Source: Streptomyces sp. B1I3
GTDB lineage: Bacteria; Actinomycetota; Actinomycetes; Streptomycetales; Streptomycetaceae
DNA length: 64,000 nucleotides
Direction: 5' to 3'
Assembly: GCF_030816615.1 (NCBI RefSeq)
Contig: NZ_JAUSYD010000001.1
Location: forward strand, 4,796,501 to 4,860,500
Position 1 is the first letter of the stretch. Every line of letters starts with the position of its first letter. The position numbers and the translations under genes are program-made. Below the pieces are notes generated by a model. That model saw only the letters and a list, made by a program, of their open reading frames with translations, was not told the origin of the DNA and made no database searches. Positions 15,920-25,842 of this stretch are shown one piece after another.

Positions 15920-17602
15920 CTAGTCCTTGGCTGCCGTGTCCCTGGATGCGGCGGTGGCGCTCCCGTGTTCCGCGAGCACCGGGAAGCGGCGTGGTGCCAC
16001 GAGAACGAGGACCAGCAGGGCGATTACGGCGGCTCCCGCGGCGCCCATGAACACGTGGTCGACGGCCGCGTCGACCGCCCGGCGCAGATGCTCCGTCGCG
16101 GCCCCGGACAGGGCGGCCGGGTCCGCCAGTGCGTGCGAGACCGCGTCCAGGTCTCCGGGCAGACCCGGGACGGGGGCGGAGGCCAGTCGGGAGGCGAGCA
16201 CGCCGTTGGCCACGGCGCCGAAGAGCGCGGCGCCCAGACTCTGGCCCACCTGGCGGCAGAACAGCACGGAAGCGGTCGTCGTCCCCCGCTCGGACCAGCC
16301 GACGGTCGACTGGACCCCCACGATCAGGGGGAGCTGGAAGAGCCCGAGTGCCGCTCCGAGCAGCAGCATGAGCAGGGCGGGGTGCCAGGCGGCCCCCGGG
16401 AAGGGCAGGAGCGGGAAGGCCAGCAGGACCAGCAGGGCGCCGGTCATGCCTGTGATCGCGGTGCGGCGGAAACCGACGCGGTTGTAGACGCGGTCGGCGA
16501 ACGCCGCGGACACGGGCCAGCTCAGCGTCATGGCGGAGAGGACGAAACCGGCGGCGATCGGGCCGAGTCCGAGCACCGACTGGGCGTACGTCGGCAGGAA
16601 GACCGTCGGTGCGACCATCAGCAGCCCCATCGCGCCGAGGGCCAGGTTGACCGAGGCGATGGTGCGGCGCCGCCATACCCAGCCCGGGATGACCGGTGCG
16701 GCGGCGCGCCGCTCGATGAAGACGGTCAGGGCGGCCAGCGCGGCACTGGCGCCGAGCAGCCCCAGTGAGGGAGCGGAGATCCAGGGCCAGGCCACTCCGC
16801 CCTGGACGAGCGCGGTCAGCAGCAGCGCGCCGGTGGCGAAGACGGCGAGGGCGCCCGCCCAGTCGGTACGGGGGCGGGTGGCGGGCCGGGGCCGGGCCGG
16901 TTCGTGGAGGTGACGGACCACCAGCCGGAGGGCGACGGCGCCGACCGGCAGGTTGACGAGGAAGATCCAGCGCCAGTCCGCGTACGCGGCGAGCAGCCCG
17001 CCGAGCGCGGGGCCCGCGACGGACGAGGTGGCCCAGACGGTGGAGAGCCGGGCCTGGATCCTCGGACGCTCCTTGAGCGGGTACAGATCGGCCGCGATCG
17101 TCTGCACCGTGCCCTGCAGCGCGCCTCCGCCGAGGCCCTGGACCACGCGGAAGGCGATGAGGGCGGCCATGTTCCAGGCGGCGGCGCAGAGGACGGAGCC
17201 GGCCAGGAAGAGGACGATGCCGGCGATGAGGACGGGCTTGCGGCCGAAGGTGTCGGAGAGCTTCCCGTACACCGGCAGGGTGACGGTGACCGCCAGCAGG
17301 TAGCCGGAGAACAGCCAGGAGAACACGGCGAATCCGCCGAGGTCGCCGACGATCTGCGGGACGGCGGTCGCGACGATGGTGCCGTCGATGGCCGCGAGCC
17401 CCATGCCGAGCATGAGCGCGGCGACGACAGGGCGACGGCTGCGGTCGGTGGCCGCCCGGTCGGTTGCGGCCCGGCCGCCGACCGCCCCGTCCGCGCCGTC
17501 CGGTCGGTGGCCCAGGGCACCCGAGTGGTCGTCAGGGCCGCCGCCCGGTCCGCGCTCCGTGCCGTCGTCGAGTCCGCCGCCCGTGCCGTCCACGCCGCCC
17601 AC
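15920..17602 (-). CDS. MFS multidrug transporter (DHA2, 14-TM)
   Basis: 560 residues. A Gly/Asp/Arg-rich head of about 60 residues precedes 14 hydrophobic segments. Motif A is GKLSDTFGRKPVLIAG, followed by RVVQGLGGGALQG and a motif C-like SVAGPALGGLLAA. It is predicted to be a proton-driven exporter. GTG 17602 has a strong GGAAGGA site 6-7 bases upstream. An in-frame ATG at 17623 lacks one and is the alternative. It has no dedicated regulator next to it. Confidence 0.88.
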   Translation of the reverse strand: MGGVDGTGGGLDDGTERGPGGGPDDHSGALGHRPDGADGAVGGRAATDRAATDRSRRPVVAALMLGMGLAAIDGTIVATAVPQIVGDLGGFAVFSWLFSGYLLAVTVTLPVYGKLSDTFGRKPVLIAGIVLFLAGSVLCAAAWNMAALIAFRVVQGLGGGALQGTVQTIAADLYPLKERPRIQARLSTVWATSSVAGPALGGLLAAYADWRWIFLVNLPVGAVALRLVVRHLHEPARPRPATRPRTDWAGALAVFATGALLLTALVQGGVAWPWISAPSLGLLGASAALAALTVFIERRAAAPVIPGWVWRRRTIASVNLALGAMGLLMVAPTVFLPTYAQSVLGLGPIAAGFVLSAMTLSWPVSAAFADRVYNRVGFRRTAITGMTGALLVLLAFPLLPFPGAAWHPALLMLLLGAALGLFQLPLIVGVQSTVGWSERGTTTASVLFCRQVGQSLGAALFGAVANGVLASRLASAPVPGLPGDLDAVSHALADPAALSGAATEHLRRAVDAAVDHVFMGAAGAAVIALLVLVLVAPRRFPVLAEHGSATAASRDTAAKD

Positions 17603-17974
17603 AGGGTTTCCTTCCCTATGCATGTATTTTCCGCGGGCCAGCCTCTCACCGCAGGCGGCCCGGCGGGAGGAGGCGGCCGAGGGGTGAGACCCCCTACTCA
17701 GGTCCCGTCCCGGGGGCCGGTTCCCCTAGGGGGAGCTCCGTCTTCCCGCCCAGGGGTCGTTCCTCCCGCTGGAGGACGTGCCGTGCCGGGGCCGTTCCTT
17801 ACCGTGTTCCTACACCGCGATCGAAGACCGGACACAGGCTGACCACAGCGGCCGAGGTGGGGAAAACCCCACCCGAAGACTGCGCCGGGCACCAGCGCGC
17901 CGGACCCCTCTCGCACCCGAGACTCAGGACGTACACAGAGACGTCCCCGCACCGAACCGCATAGGAGAATCACC
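17603..17974. other. Intergenic region between divergent MFS and ABC genes
   Basis: 372 bases without a supportable gene. They must hold the promoters of the minus-strand pump and the plus-strand ABC operon. A CCCCTAGGGG palindrome near 17724 is the only clear symmetry. No -10/-35 pair can be named with confidence. Confidence 0.5.
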
Positions 17975-18763
17975 GTGACAACGGCTGTAACCATTCCCAG
18001 GCACGGGGGCACTGGAGGGCGTACGGCCGTCGCTGCGCGAGCGCGTCAGGTCGTCAAGGCGTACGGCGCCGGGGAGACCCGGGTCGTCGCGCTCGACCAC
18101 GTGGACGTGGACATCGCCCGCGGGCAGTTCACAGCGATCATGGGTCCGTCCGGCTCCGGCAAATCGACACTCATGCACTGCCTGGCCGGTCTGGACACGG
18201 TTACCTCGGGGGAGATCCACCTCGCCGACACCGAGATCACCAAGCTCAAGGACAAGAAGCTCACACAGCTGCGCCGGGACCGGATCGGCTTCATCTTCCA
18301 GGCGTTCAACCTGCTCCCGACGCTCAACGCGCTGGAGAACATCACGCTGCCGATGGACATCGCGGGCCGCAAGCCCGACGCCGGCTGGCTTCAGCAGGTC
18401 GTGGAGACCGTCGGTCTCGCCGAGCGGCTGAAGCACCGGCCCACGCAGCTCTCCGGCGGTCAGCAGCAGCGTGTCGCGGTGGCCCGGGCGCTCGCCGCCC
18501 GGCCGGACATCATCTTCGGCGACGAGCCCACCGGAAACCTCGACTCGCGGGCGGGCGCCGAAGTGCTGTCCTTCCTGCGCAGATCCGTCGACGAACTGGG
18601 CCAGACCATCGTCATGGTCACCCACGACCCGGTGGCCGCCTCCTACGCGGACCGGGTCCTGTACCTCGCGGACGGCTCCATCGTCGACGAGATGCACAAC
18701 CCCACGGCCGACCAGGTCCTGGACCGGATGAAGGACTTCGACGCACGCGGGCGGACGTCATGA
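17975..18763 (+). CDS. ABC transporter ATP-binding protein (MacB/LolD type)
   Basis: 262 residues from a GTG. Walker A GPSGSGKST is at residues 57-65, the Q-loop at FIFQAFNLL, the signature LSGGQQQR, and Walker B IIFGDEPTGNLDS, followed by the H-loop VTHD. The QAFNLLPTLNALEN stretch is typical of ATPases that pair with FtsX/MacB permeases. The ATGA at 18760 overlaps the permease gene by 4 bp. It probably powers export or extraction of a peptide, drug or lipoprotein; the substrate is not evident. Confidence 0.95.
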   Translation: MTTAVTIPRHGGTGGRTAVAARARQVVKAYGAGETRVVALDHVDVDIARGQFTAIMGPSGSGKSTLMHCLAGLDTVTSGEIHLADTEITKLKDKKLTQLRRDRIGFIFQAFNLLPTLNALENITLPMDIAGRKPDAGWLQQVVETVGLAERLKHRPTQLSGGQQQRVAVARALAARPDIIFGDEPTGNLDSRAGAEVLSFLRRSVDELGQTIVMVTHDPVAASYADRVLYLADGSIVDEMHNPTADQVLDRMKDFDARGRTS

Positions 18764-21342
18764 CCGTCTGGAAGACCTCCATGCGCAACTTCTTCGCGCA
18801 CAAGGGGCGGATGGCGCTCTCCGCCGTCGCGGTGCTCCTGTCGGTGGCGTTCGTGTGCGGCACGCTCGTCTTCACCGACACGATGAACACCACGTTCGAC
18901 AAGCTGTTCGCGGCATCGGCGGCCGACGTGACCGTCAGCCCGAAGGCGGCCGGCGGGGCCGACGACATGCCGGAGAACGGCCGGCCCGAAGCGCTGCCCG
19001 CCTCCACCCTCGCCCTCGTCGAGAAGGCCGAGGGGGTGAAGACGGCCGAAGGCGGCGTCTCCAGCATGTCCGTCACGGTCGTCGACAGCCACGACAAGAA
19101 CATGGGCTCGGAGACGGGCGCCCCGACGATCGCCGGCAACTGGACGCACAACGACCTGCGTTCCATGGAGATCACCTCCGGCCACGCCCCGCGCGGCCCG
19201 ACCGAGGTCATGGTCGACGCCGACACCGCCGAGAAGCACCACCTGAAGATGGGTGACGAGCTCCGTACCATCGCGGTCACCGGCGACATCAAGGCGAAGA
19301 TCAGCGGCATCGCCACCTTCACCGTGACCAATCCGGGTGCGGCCGTCGTCTTCCTCGACACGGCCACCGCACAGCAGAAGCTGCTCGGCGCGTCCGGTGT
19401 CTTCACCCACATCTCGGTCACGGCAGAACCCGGCGTCAGCGACGTCCGGCTGAAGGAGAACGTCGCCACGGCCCTGGGCGACGGAGCCGCGTACAAGCTG
19501 CAGACCCAGGACGAGGCCGCGGCGTCCAACAAGGACTCCATGGGCTCCTTCCTCGACGTCATGAAGTACGCCATGCTCGGCTTCGCCGGGATCGCCCTCC
19601 TGGTCGGCATCTTCCTGATCGTCAACACCTTCTCGATGCTCGTCGCCCAGCGCACCCGTGAGATCGGCCTGATGCGGGCCATCGGCTCCAGCCGCAAGCA
19701 GGTCAACCGGTCCGTGCTGGTCGAAGCGGTGCTCCTCGGCATCGTCGGATCCGTCCTCGGTGTCGGTGCCGGGATCGGCCTGGCCGTCGGGCTGATGAAG
19801 CTCATGGGCGCCATGGGCATGGAACTGTCCACCGACGACCTCACCATCGCCTGGACGACTCCCGTCATCGGACTGGCGCTCGGGGTGGTCGTGACCGTCC
19901 TCGCCGCCTACATCCCGGCCCGCCGGGCCGGCAAGGTGTCGCCGATGGCCGCCCTGCGTGACGCCGGGACCCCGGCGGACGCGAAGTCGGGCTGGGTCCG
20001 TGCCGGGATCGGCCTGGTCCTCACCGGCGCCGGCGCCGCGGGACTGTGGGCGACGACGCAGGTGGACGAGGCGAGCGACGGCTCGCTCTTCCTGGCCCTG
20101 GGTGTGGTCCTCACCCTGATCGGCTTCATCGTGATCGGCCCGCTGCTCGCCGGCCTGGTCGTGCGGGGGCTCAGCGTCGTCGTCCTGCGGCTGTTCGGCC
20201 CGGTCGGGCGGCTGGCGGAGCGCAACGCGCTGCGCAACCCCCGGCGCACCGGTGCCACCGGTGCGGCGCTGATGATCGGCCTGGCCCTGGTGGCGTGCCT
20301 CTCGGTGGTGGGCTCGTCCATGGTGGCCTCGGCCACCGACGAGCTGGACAAGTCGGTCGGCACGGACTTCATCGTCCAGTCCTCCACCGGCCAGCTGATC
20401 GTGCCGCAGGCCGCCGAGGCCATGGCGAAGGTGCCCGGCATCGAGCACGTCACCGACTACAAGGTCCTCGCCGCGAAGCTCACCAACCCCGACGGTTCGA
20501 CGGTGGACGAGGACGTCACCGCCGCCGACCCGACCTACCCCCAGGACCTGCGACGCGAGACCGTCTCCGGCGACCTGGCGAAGGCGTACGGCAAGAACGC
20601 CATGTCCGTCGGCTCGGACTACGCCACCCAGCACAAGATCGCGGTCGGGGACGAGATCACCGTCGCGTTCAAGGCCGGCGACCCGGCGAAGCTGAAGGTC
20701 GCGGCGATCACCTCGGACGACACGAACGTGGACCAGGGGGCGATGTACCTCAACACCACGACCGCCGAGCAGTACGTCTCCGACGACCGCATGCCGAAGA
20801 ACATGATCATGTTCGCCTCGGCGCAGGACGGCAAGGAGAAGGAGGCATACGCGGCCCTCAAGAGCGCGCTGGCCGAGTACCCCCAGTACAAGGTGCAGAA
20901 TCAGGCCGACTTCAAGCAGGACCTGAAGGACCAGATCGGCCAGCTGCTGAACATCGTGTACGGACTGCTCGCCCTGGCGATCATCGTCGCGGTGCTCGGT
21001 GTGGTGAACACCCTGGCCCTGTCGGTCGTCGAGCGGACCCGTGAGATCGGCCTGATGCGGGCGATCGGTCTCTCCCGCCGCCAGCTGCGCCGCATGATCC
21101 GGCTGGAGTCCGTGGTCATCGCCCTGTTCGGCGCCCTCCTCGGCCTCGGCCTGGGCATGGGCTGGGGCACCTCGGCACAGAAGCTGCTCGCGCTGGAGGG
21201 GCTCGGCGTCCTGGAGATCCCGTGGCCGACGATCCTCACGGTGTTCGTCGCCTCGGCCTTCGTGGGACTGTTCGCCGCCCTCGTACCGGCCTTCCGGGCC
21301 GGCCGTATGAACGTCCTCAACGCGATCGCCACCGACGGGTGA
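18760..21342 (+). CDS. ABC transporter FtsX-type permease (two FtsX halves)
   Basis: 860 residues. There is one N-terminal TM segment, a periplasmic-type MacB_PCD domain, three TMs (about residues 265-400) and a second repeat of TM, extracytoplasmic domain and three TMs, ending FRAGRMNVLNAIATDG. Both FtsX domains carry RTREIGLMRAIG, a hallmark of the family. It is an 8+ TM duplicated permease and needs no separate partner beyond the ATPase. It is coupled to the ATPase gene by ATGA. Confidence 0.94.
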   Translation: MTVWKTSMRNFFAHKGRMALSAVAVLLSVAFVCGTLVFTDTMNTTFDKLFAASAADVTVSPKAAGGADDMPENGRPEALPASTLALVEKAEGVKTAEGGVSSMSVTVVDSHDKNMGSETGAPTIAGNWTHNDLRSMEITSGHAPRGPTEVMVDADTAEKHHLKMGDELRTIAVTGDIKAKISGIATFTVTNPGAAVVFLDTATAQQKLLGASGVFTHISVTAEPGVSDVRLKENVATALGDGAAYKLQTQDEAAASNKDSMGSFLDVMKYAMLGFAGIALLVGIFLIVNTFSMLVAQRTREIGLMRAIGSSRKQVNRSVLVEAVLLGIVGSVLGVGAGIGLAVGLMKLMGAMGMELSTDDLTIAWTTPVIGLALGVVVTVLAAYIPARRAGKVSPMAALRDAGTPADAKSGWVRAGIGLVLTGAGAAGLWATTQVDEASDGSLFLALGVVLTLIGFIVIGPLLAGLVVRGLSVVVLRLFGPVGRLAERNALRNPRRTGATGAALMIGLALVACLSVVGSSMVASATDELDKSVGTDFIVQSSTGQLIVPQAAEAMAKVPGIEHVTDYKVLAAKLTNPDGSTVDEDVTAADPTYPQDLRRETVSGDLAKAYGKNAMSVGSDYATQHKIAVGDEITVAFKAGDPAKLKVAAITSDDTNVDQGAMYLNTTTAEQYVSDDRMPKNMIMFASAQDGKEKEAYAALKSALAEYPQYKVQNQADFKQDLKDQIGQLLNIVYGLLALAIIVAVLGVVNTLALSVVERTREIGLMRAIGLSRRQLRRMIRLESVVIALFGALLGLGLGMGWGTSAQKLLALEGLGVLEIPWPTILTVFVASAFVGLFAALVPAFRAGRMNVLNAIATDG

Positions 21343-21364
21343 GAGTGCTCGCCGTAGGATGACT

Positions 21365-21408
21365 GATCCGGCCCCGGGGCGTTCCTCCAGACGCCCCGGG
21401 GCCGGATC
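21365..21408. terminator. Strong hairpin terminator after the ABC operon
   Basis: An 18-bp perfect stem begins GATCCGGCCCCGGGGCGT with an 8-base loop, 22 bases past the permease stop and just before the convergent vapC stop. It is likely bidirectional. Confidence 0.9.
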
Positions 21409-21425
21409 ACGTCGTGGTGCCGCAG

Positions 21426-21800
21426 TCAGGCGTGCAGGACCGGCACGTCGTACTGGGGGATCCACTTGTCGCGCGTGACGACGGTCAGTCCCTCGGTCTG
21501 GGCCTGGGCGACGAGGATGCGGTCGAAGGGGTCCCGGTGGAGTGGGGGGAGACGGCCCGCGCGTACGCCGTGTTCGGCCGTGATGGGGCACCTTCTGAAC
21601 TGCATGTCCCGGGCACGCTCAGCAAGGTCTGCGGCGCCTTCCAGCTTTCCGAGGTTCTGCTTGATCGCGATTTCCCAGGGCGTCGCGGCGCTGACGTAGG
21701 CCTCGGCCTCGGTGCGCAGCAGCTCCCTAAGCTCGTCGGACAGGTCGTCGGAGGCGTTCAGCCACCACAGCACCACATGGGTGTCGAGGAGAAGCTTCAT
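21426..21800 (-). CDS. vapC: PIN-domain toxin of VapC type
   Basis: 124 residues. The PIN acidic set is visible: Asp6 in LLLDTHVVLWWL, Glu43 in TPWEIAIK, Asp93 in DPFDRILVAQA, and Asp111 in TRDKW. The family cleaves RNA (often tRNA or rRNA) when released from antitoxin. It overlaps the antitoxin stop by 4 bp (ATGA), the usual order of antitoxin first. Confidence 0.93.
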   Translation of the reverse strand: MKLLLDTHVVLWWLNASDDLSDELRELLRTEAEAYVSAATPWEIAIKQNLGKLEGAADLAERARDMQFRRCPITAEHGVRAGRLPPLHRDPFDRILVAQAQTEGLTVVTRDKWIPQYDVPVLHA

Positions 21801-22042
21801 CCGCGCATCCCGAACGCCTCTGCGATGTCGTCGGGCAGCTCGTCGAAGTCGTCGGGGATATGGATCTGTCCCCGCAGGGTCCCGTAATCGGTCCGGTTGA
21901 CCTTGGAGTGCAGCGGCACGACCTTCGCGATGGGCTCGCCGGCCCGGCTGATCACGACCTCCTCGCCGGTCTCGACCTGCTGCAGTATGCGGGAGAAGTT
22001 GGTCTTGGCCTCGTGCACGTTGTACTGCCGGGCTGCTTCCAT
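21797..22042 (-). CDS. vapB: Phd/YefM-type antitoxin
   Basis: 81 residues. An N-terminal Phd/YefM DNA-binding domain (YNVHEAKTNFSRILQQVETG, then EVVISRAGEPIAKVVPL) precedes a C-terminal toxin-clamping tail rich in Asp and Pro (HIPDDFDELPDDIAEAFGM). It should neutralise the adjacent PIN toxin and autoregulate the pair. The gene is divergent from mfd. Confidence 0.93.
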   Translation of the reverse strand: MEAARQYNVHEAKTNFSRILQQVETGEEVVISRAGEPIAKVVPLHSKVNRTDYGTLRGQIHIPDDFDELPDDIAEAFGMRG

Positions 22043-22228
22043 GACTGCCTCACCAGCGCCGCGAGTGGACTAGCTATCGGGCTAAGGCTAGCGCCCGTAC
22101 CACCGTCCGGACAACGGCGTTCCCTCGCGCGGGTGACACACCGGCGTCGTACGCTGGAGCCCCCGGCCCGTCCCACGTGTCGGGTCCTTCGCGTTGCTCA
22201 CACCTCGCCACACCGGACGGAATTCTTC

Positions 22229-25200
22229 ATGAGCCTGCACGGTCTGCTGGATGTCGTCGTCACCGACCCGGCGCTCTCGGAAGCGGTGAAGGCCGCCACC
22301 GACGGGCACCGGGCCCACGTCGACCTGGTCGGCCCGCCGGCCGCGCGCCCCTTCGCGGTGGCCGCCCTGGCCCGCCGGGTGAAGCGCACCGTGCTCGCCG
22401 TCACCGCCACCGGCCGAGAGGCCGAGGACCTGGCGGCGGCGCTGCGGACCCTGCTGCCACCGGACACCGTCGCGGAGTTCCCTTCGTGGGAGACCCTGCC
22501 CCACGAGCGGCTCTCGCCCCGCTCGGACACGGTGGGCCGGCGGCTCGCGGTGCTGCGCCGGCTTGCGCACCCCCGGCAGGACGACCCCGAGACCGGCCCG
22601 GTCTCCGTGGTGGTCGCCCCCATCCGGTCGGTTCTCCAGCCGCAGGTCAAGGGGCTCGGCGACCTGGAGCCGGTGGCGCTGAGCAGTGGGCAGACCGCTG
22701 ACCTCGCCGAGGTCGTGGACGCCCTCGCGGCAGCCGCGTACGCACGGGTGGAGCTGGTCGAGAAGCGTGGCGAGTTCGCCGTGCGCGGCGGGATCCTGGA
22801 CGTCTTCCCGCCGACCGAGGAGCACCCCCTGCGGGTGGAGTTCTGGGGCGACGACGTCGAGGAGATCCGCTACTTCAAGATCGCCGACCAGAGGTCCCTC
22901 GAGGTGGCGGCACACGGGCTGTGGGCGCCGCCCTGCCGCGAGCTGCTGCTCACCGACGAGGTCCGCGCGCGGGCGGCAGACCTCGCCGAGGCGCACCCCG
23001 AGCTGGGTGAGCTGCTCGGCAAGATCGCGGAGGGGATCGCCGTCGAGGGCATGGAGTCGCTGGCCCCCGTGCTCGTGGACGAGATGGAGCTGCTGCTCGA
23101 CGTCCTGCCCAAGGGGTCGATGGCCCTGGTCTGCGACCCGGAGCGGGTCCGGACCCGGGCGGCCGACCTCGTCGCCACGAGTCAGGAGTTCCTGCAGGCG
23201 TCCTGGGCGGCCACCGCCGGCGGCGGAGAGGCCCCGATCGACGTGGGCGCGGCCTCCCTGTGGGGCATCGCGGACGTCCGGGACCGGGCCCGCGAGCTGG
23301 GCATGATGTGGTGGTCGATCTCTCCGTTCGCCGCCGACGAGGAGCTGGACGGGGACACCCTCCAACTCGGGATGCGTGCCCCGGAGGCGTACCGGGGCGA
23401 CACCGCCAGGGCGCTCGCCGACACGAAGGGCTGGCTCGCCGGCGGATGGCGGACGGTCTACGTCACCGAAGGGCAGGGGCCCGCCTCCCGTACGGTCGAG
23501 GTGCTCGGCGGCGAGGGCATCGCGGCCCGCCTCGACCAGGACCTCGCGGAGCTCACGCCGTCGCTCGTGCACGTCTCGTGCGGGGTCCTCGACCACGGCT
23601 TCGTCGACCCGGGCCTGAAGCTCGCCGTCCTGACCGAGACGGACCTGACCGGTCAGCGCACGGCCACGAAGGACCTCGGCCGCATGCCGGCCCGCCGTCG
23701 CAAGTCCATCGACCCGCTGACCCTCCAGGCGGGCGACTACATCGTGCACGAGCAGCACGGCGTGGGCCGCTACATCGAGATGGTCCAGCGCACCGTGCAG
23801 GGCGCGACCCGCGAGTACCTCCTCGTCGAGTACGCCCCCGCCAAGCGCGGCCAGCCCGGTGACCGTCTCTACATCCCCACCGACCAGCTGGAGCAGGTCA
23901 CCAAGTACGTCGGTGGCGAGGCGCCCACCCTGCACCGGCTAGGCGGCGCCGACTGGACGAAGACCAAGCAGCGCGCCAAGAAGGCGGTCAAGGAGATCGC
24001 CGCCGACCTGATCAAGCTGTACTCCGCCCGGATGGCGGCCCCCGGCCACGCCTTCGGCCCGGACACCCCGTGGCAGCGCGAGCTGGAGGACGCGTTCCCG
24101 TACATGGAGACGCCCGACCAGCTCTCCACGATCGCGGAGGTCAAGGAGGACATGGAGAAGTCGGTCCCGATGGACCGGCTGGTCTGCGGCGACGTCGGTT
24201 ACGGCAAGACGGAGATCGCGGTGCGCGCGGCCTTCAAGGCGGTCCAGGACGGCAAGCAGGTCGCCGTCCTCGTGCCGACGACCCTCCTGGTGCAGCAGCA
24301 CTTCGGCACGTTCACGGAGCGGTACGCCCAGTTCCCGGTCAACGTGCGGGCGCTGAGCCGTTTCCAGTCGGACGCGGAGTCCAAGGCGACGCTGGAAGGG
24401 CTGCGCGACGGTTCCGTGGACCTGGTGATCGGCACGCACCGGCTGTTCTCGGCGGAGACGAAGTTCAAGGACCTGGGCCTGGTCATCGTCGACGAGGAGC
24501 AGCGCTTCGGCGTGGAGCACAAGGAACAGCTGAAGAAGCTCCGGGCCAACGTCGACGTCCTCACCATGTCCGCGACGCCCATCCCCCGTACGCTCGAAAT
24601 GGCCGTCACCGGCATCCGGGAGATGTCGACGATCACGACGCCCCCGGAGGAGCGGCACCCCGTCCTCACCTTCGTCGGGCCGTACGAGGAGAAGCAGATC
24701 GGCGCGGCCGTGCGGCGTGAACTCCTGCGCGAGGGCCAGGTGTTCTACATCCACAACCGGGTGGAGTCCATCGACCGGGCCGCGGCGCGGCTGCGCGAGA
24801 TCGTGCCCGAGGCGCGGATCGCCACGGCGCACGGGCAGATGGGGGAGAGCCAGCTGGAACAGGTCGTCGTCGACTTCTGGGAGAAGAAGTTCGACGTGCT
24901 GGTCTCCACGACGATCGTCGAGTCCGGCATCGACATCTCCAACGCCAACACGCTGATCGTGGAGCGCGGTGACAACTTCGGCCTGTCCCAGCTGCACCAG
25001 CTGCGCGGCCGCGTCGGCCGGGGCCGTGACCGCGGCTACTCCTACTTCCTGTACCCGCCGGAGAAGCCCCTCACCGAGACCGCGCACGAGCGCCTGGCGA
25101 CGATCGCCCAGCACACCGAGATGGGCGCGGGGATGTACGTGGCGATGAAGGACCTGGAGATCCGCGGCGCCGGCAACCTGCTGGGCGGCGAGCAGTCCGG

Positions 25201-25759
25201 TCACATCGCCGGGGTCGGCTTCGACCTGTACATCCGGATGGTCGGCGAGGCGGTGGCCGACTACCGGGCGGCGGTGGACGGCGGCGTCGAGGAGGAGCCG
25301 CCGCTGGAGGTCAAGATCGAGCTCCCGGTCGACGCGCACGTCCCGCACGACTACGCCCCCGGCGAGCAGCTGCGCCTCCAGGCGTACCGCGCGATCGCCT
25401 CGGCCAATTCGGAGGAGGACATCAGGGCGGTGCGCGAGGAGCTCACCGACCGTTACGGCAAGCTGCCGGAGCCGGTGGAGAACCTCCTTCTGGTGGCGGG
25501 CCTGCGGATGCTGGCCCGGGCCTGCGGCGTGGGCGAGATCGTGCTGCAGGGTCCGAACATCCGTTTCGCGCCGGTGGAGTTGCGGGAGTCGCAGGAGCTG
25601 CGGCTGAAGCGGCTGCATCCCAAGACGGTCATCAAGCCGGCCGCCCATCAGATCCTCGTGCCGCGCCCGACGGCCGGCCGGATCGGCGGCAAGCCGGTGG
25701 TGGGACGCGAACTGCTGTCCTGGACCGGCGAGTTCCTCACGACGATCCTGGGGTCGTAG
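22229..25759 (+). CDS. mfd: Transcription-repair coupling factor
   Basis: 1176 residues, usual length. It removes RNA polymerase stalled at lesions and recruits UvrA. The UvrB-homology region is at about residues 1-350 (TVAEFPSWETLPHERLSP). The RNAP-interaction domain is near 500-570 (LQAGDYIVHEQHGVGRY). The RecG-like motor has Walker A GDVGYGKTE near 654-662, DEEQRFG as motif II, SATPIPRTLEMA and QLRGRVGRG. A C-terminal TRCF domain ends the protein. ATG 22229 opens the family start; earlier in-frame sequence belongs to the antitoxin region. Confidence 0.98.
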   Translation: MSLHGLLDVVVTDPALSEAVKAATDGHRAHVDLVGPPAARPFAVAALARRVKRTVLAVTATGREAEDLAAALRTLLPPDTVAEFPSWETLPHERLSPRSDTVGRRLAVLRRLAHPRQDDPETGPVSVVVAPIRSVLQPQVKGLGDLEPVALSSGQTADLAEVVDALAAAAYARVELVEKRGEFAVRGGILDVFPPTEEHPLRVEFWGDDVEEIRYFKIADQRSLEVAAHGLWAPPCRELLLTDEVRARAADLAEAHPELGELLGKIAEGIAVEGMESLAPVLVDEMELLLDVLPKGSMALVCDPERVRTRAADLVATSQEFLQASWAATAGGGEAPIDVGAASLWGIADVRDRARELGMMWWSISPFAADEELDGDTLQLGMRAPEAYRGDTARALADTKGWLAGGWRTVYVTEGQGPASRTVEVLGGEGIAARLDQDLAELTPSLVHVSCGVLDHGFVDPGLKLAVLTETDLTGQRTATKDLGRMPARRRKSIDPLTLQAGDYIVHEQHGVGRYIEMVQRTVQGATREYLLVEYAPAKRGQPGDRLYIPTDQLEQVTKYVGGEAPTLHRLGGADWTKTKQRAKKAVKEIAADLIKLYSARMAAPGHAFGPDTPWQRELEDAFPYMETPDQLSTIAEVKEDMEKSVPMDRLVCGDVGYGKTEIAVRAAFKAVQDGKQVAVLVPTTLLVQQHFGTFTERYAQFPVNVRALSRFQSDAESKATLEGLRDGSVDLVIGTHRLFSAETKFKDLGLVIVDEEQRFGVEHKEQLKKLRANVDVLTMSATPIPRTLEMAVTGIREMSTITTPPEERHPVLTFVGPYEEKQIGAAVRRELLREGQVFYIHNRVESIDRAAARLREIVPEARIATAHGQMGESQLEQVVVDFWEKKFDVLVSTTIVESGIDISNANTLIVERGDNFGLSQLHQLRGRVGRGRDRGYSYFLYPPEKPLTETAHERLATIAQHTEMGAGMYVAMKDLEIRGAGNLLGGEQSGHIAGVGFDLYIRMVGEAVADYRAAVDGGVEEEPPLEVKIELPVDAHVPHDYAPGEQLRLQAYRAIASANSEEDIRAVREELTDRYGKLPEPVENLLLVAGLRMLARACGVGEIVLQGPNIRFAPVELRESQELRLKRLHPKTVIKPAAHQILVPRPTAGRIGGKPVVGRELLSWTGEFLTTILGS

Positions 25760-25765
25760 TCCGTG

Positions 25766-25820
25766 GTGGCGGCCCGGCCGCCCGGGCCGCCACATCGCAC
25801 CCGGCCGCCCGGGCCGCCAC
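25766..25820. terminator. Terminator hairpin with direct repeat after mfd
   Basis: A 12-bp perfect stem GTGGCGGCCCGG with a 4-base loop (25766-25793) lies 7 bases past the mfd stop. A 21-bp stretch containing GGCCGCCCGGGCCGCCAC is then repeated directly at 25773-25793 and 25800-25820, so the second copy can offer an alternative right arm. The tetR stop follows on the other strand. Confidence 0.75.
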
Positions 25821-25842
25821 CCGACTGTTGCGGAGCCGCCGG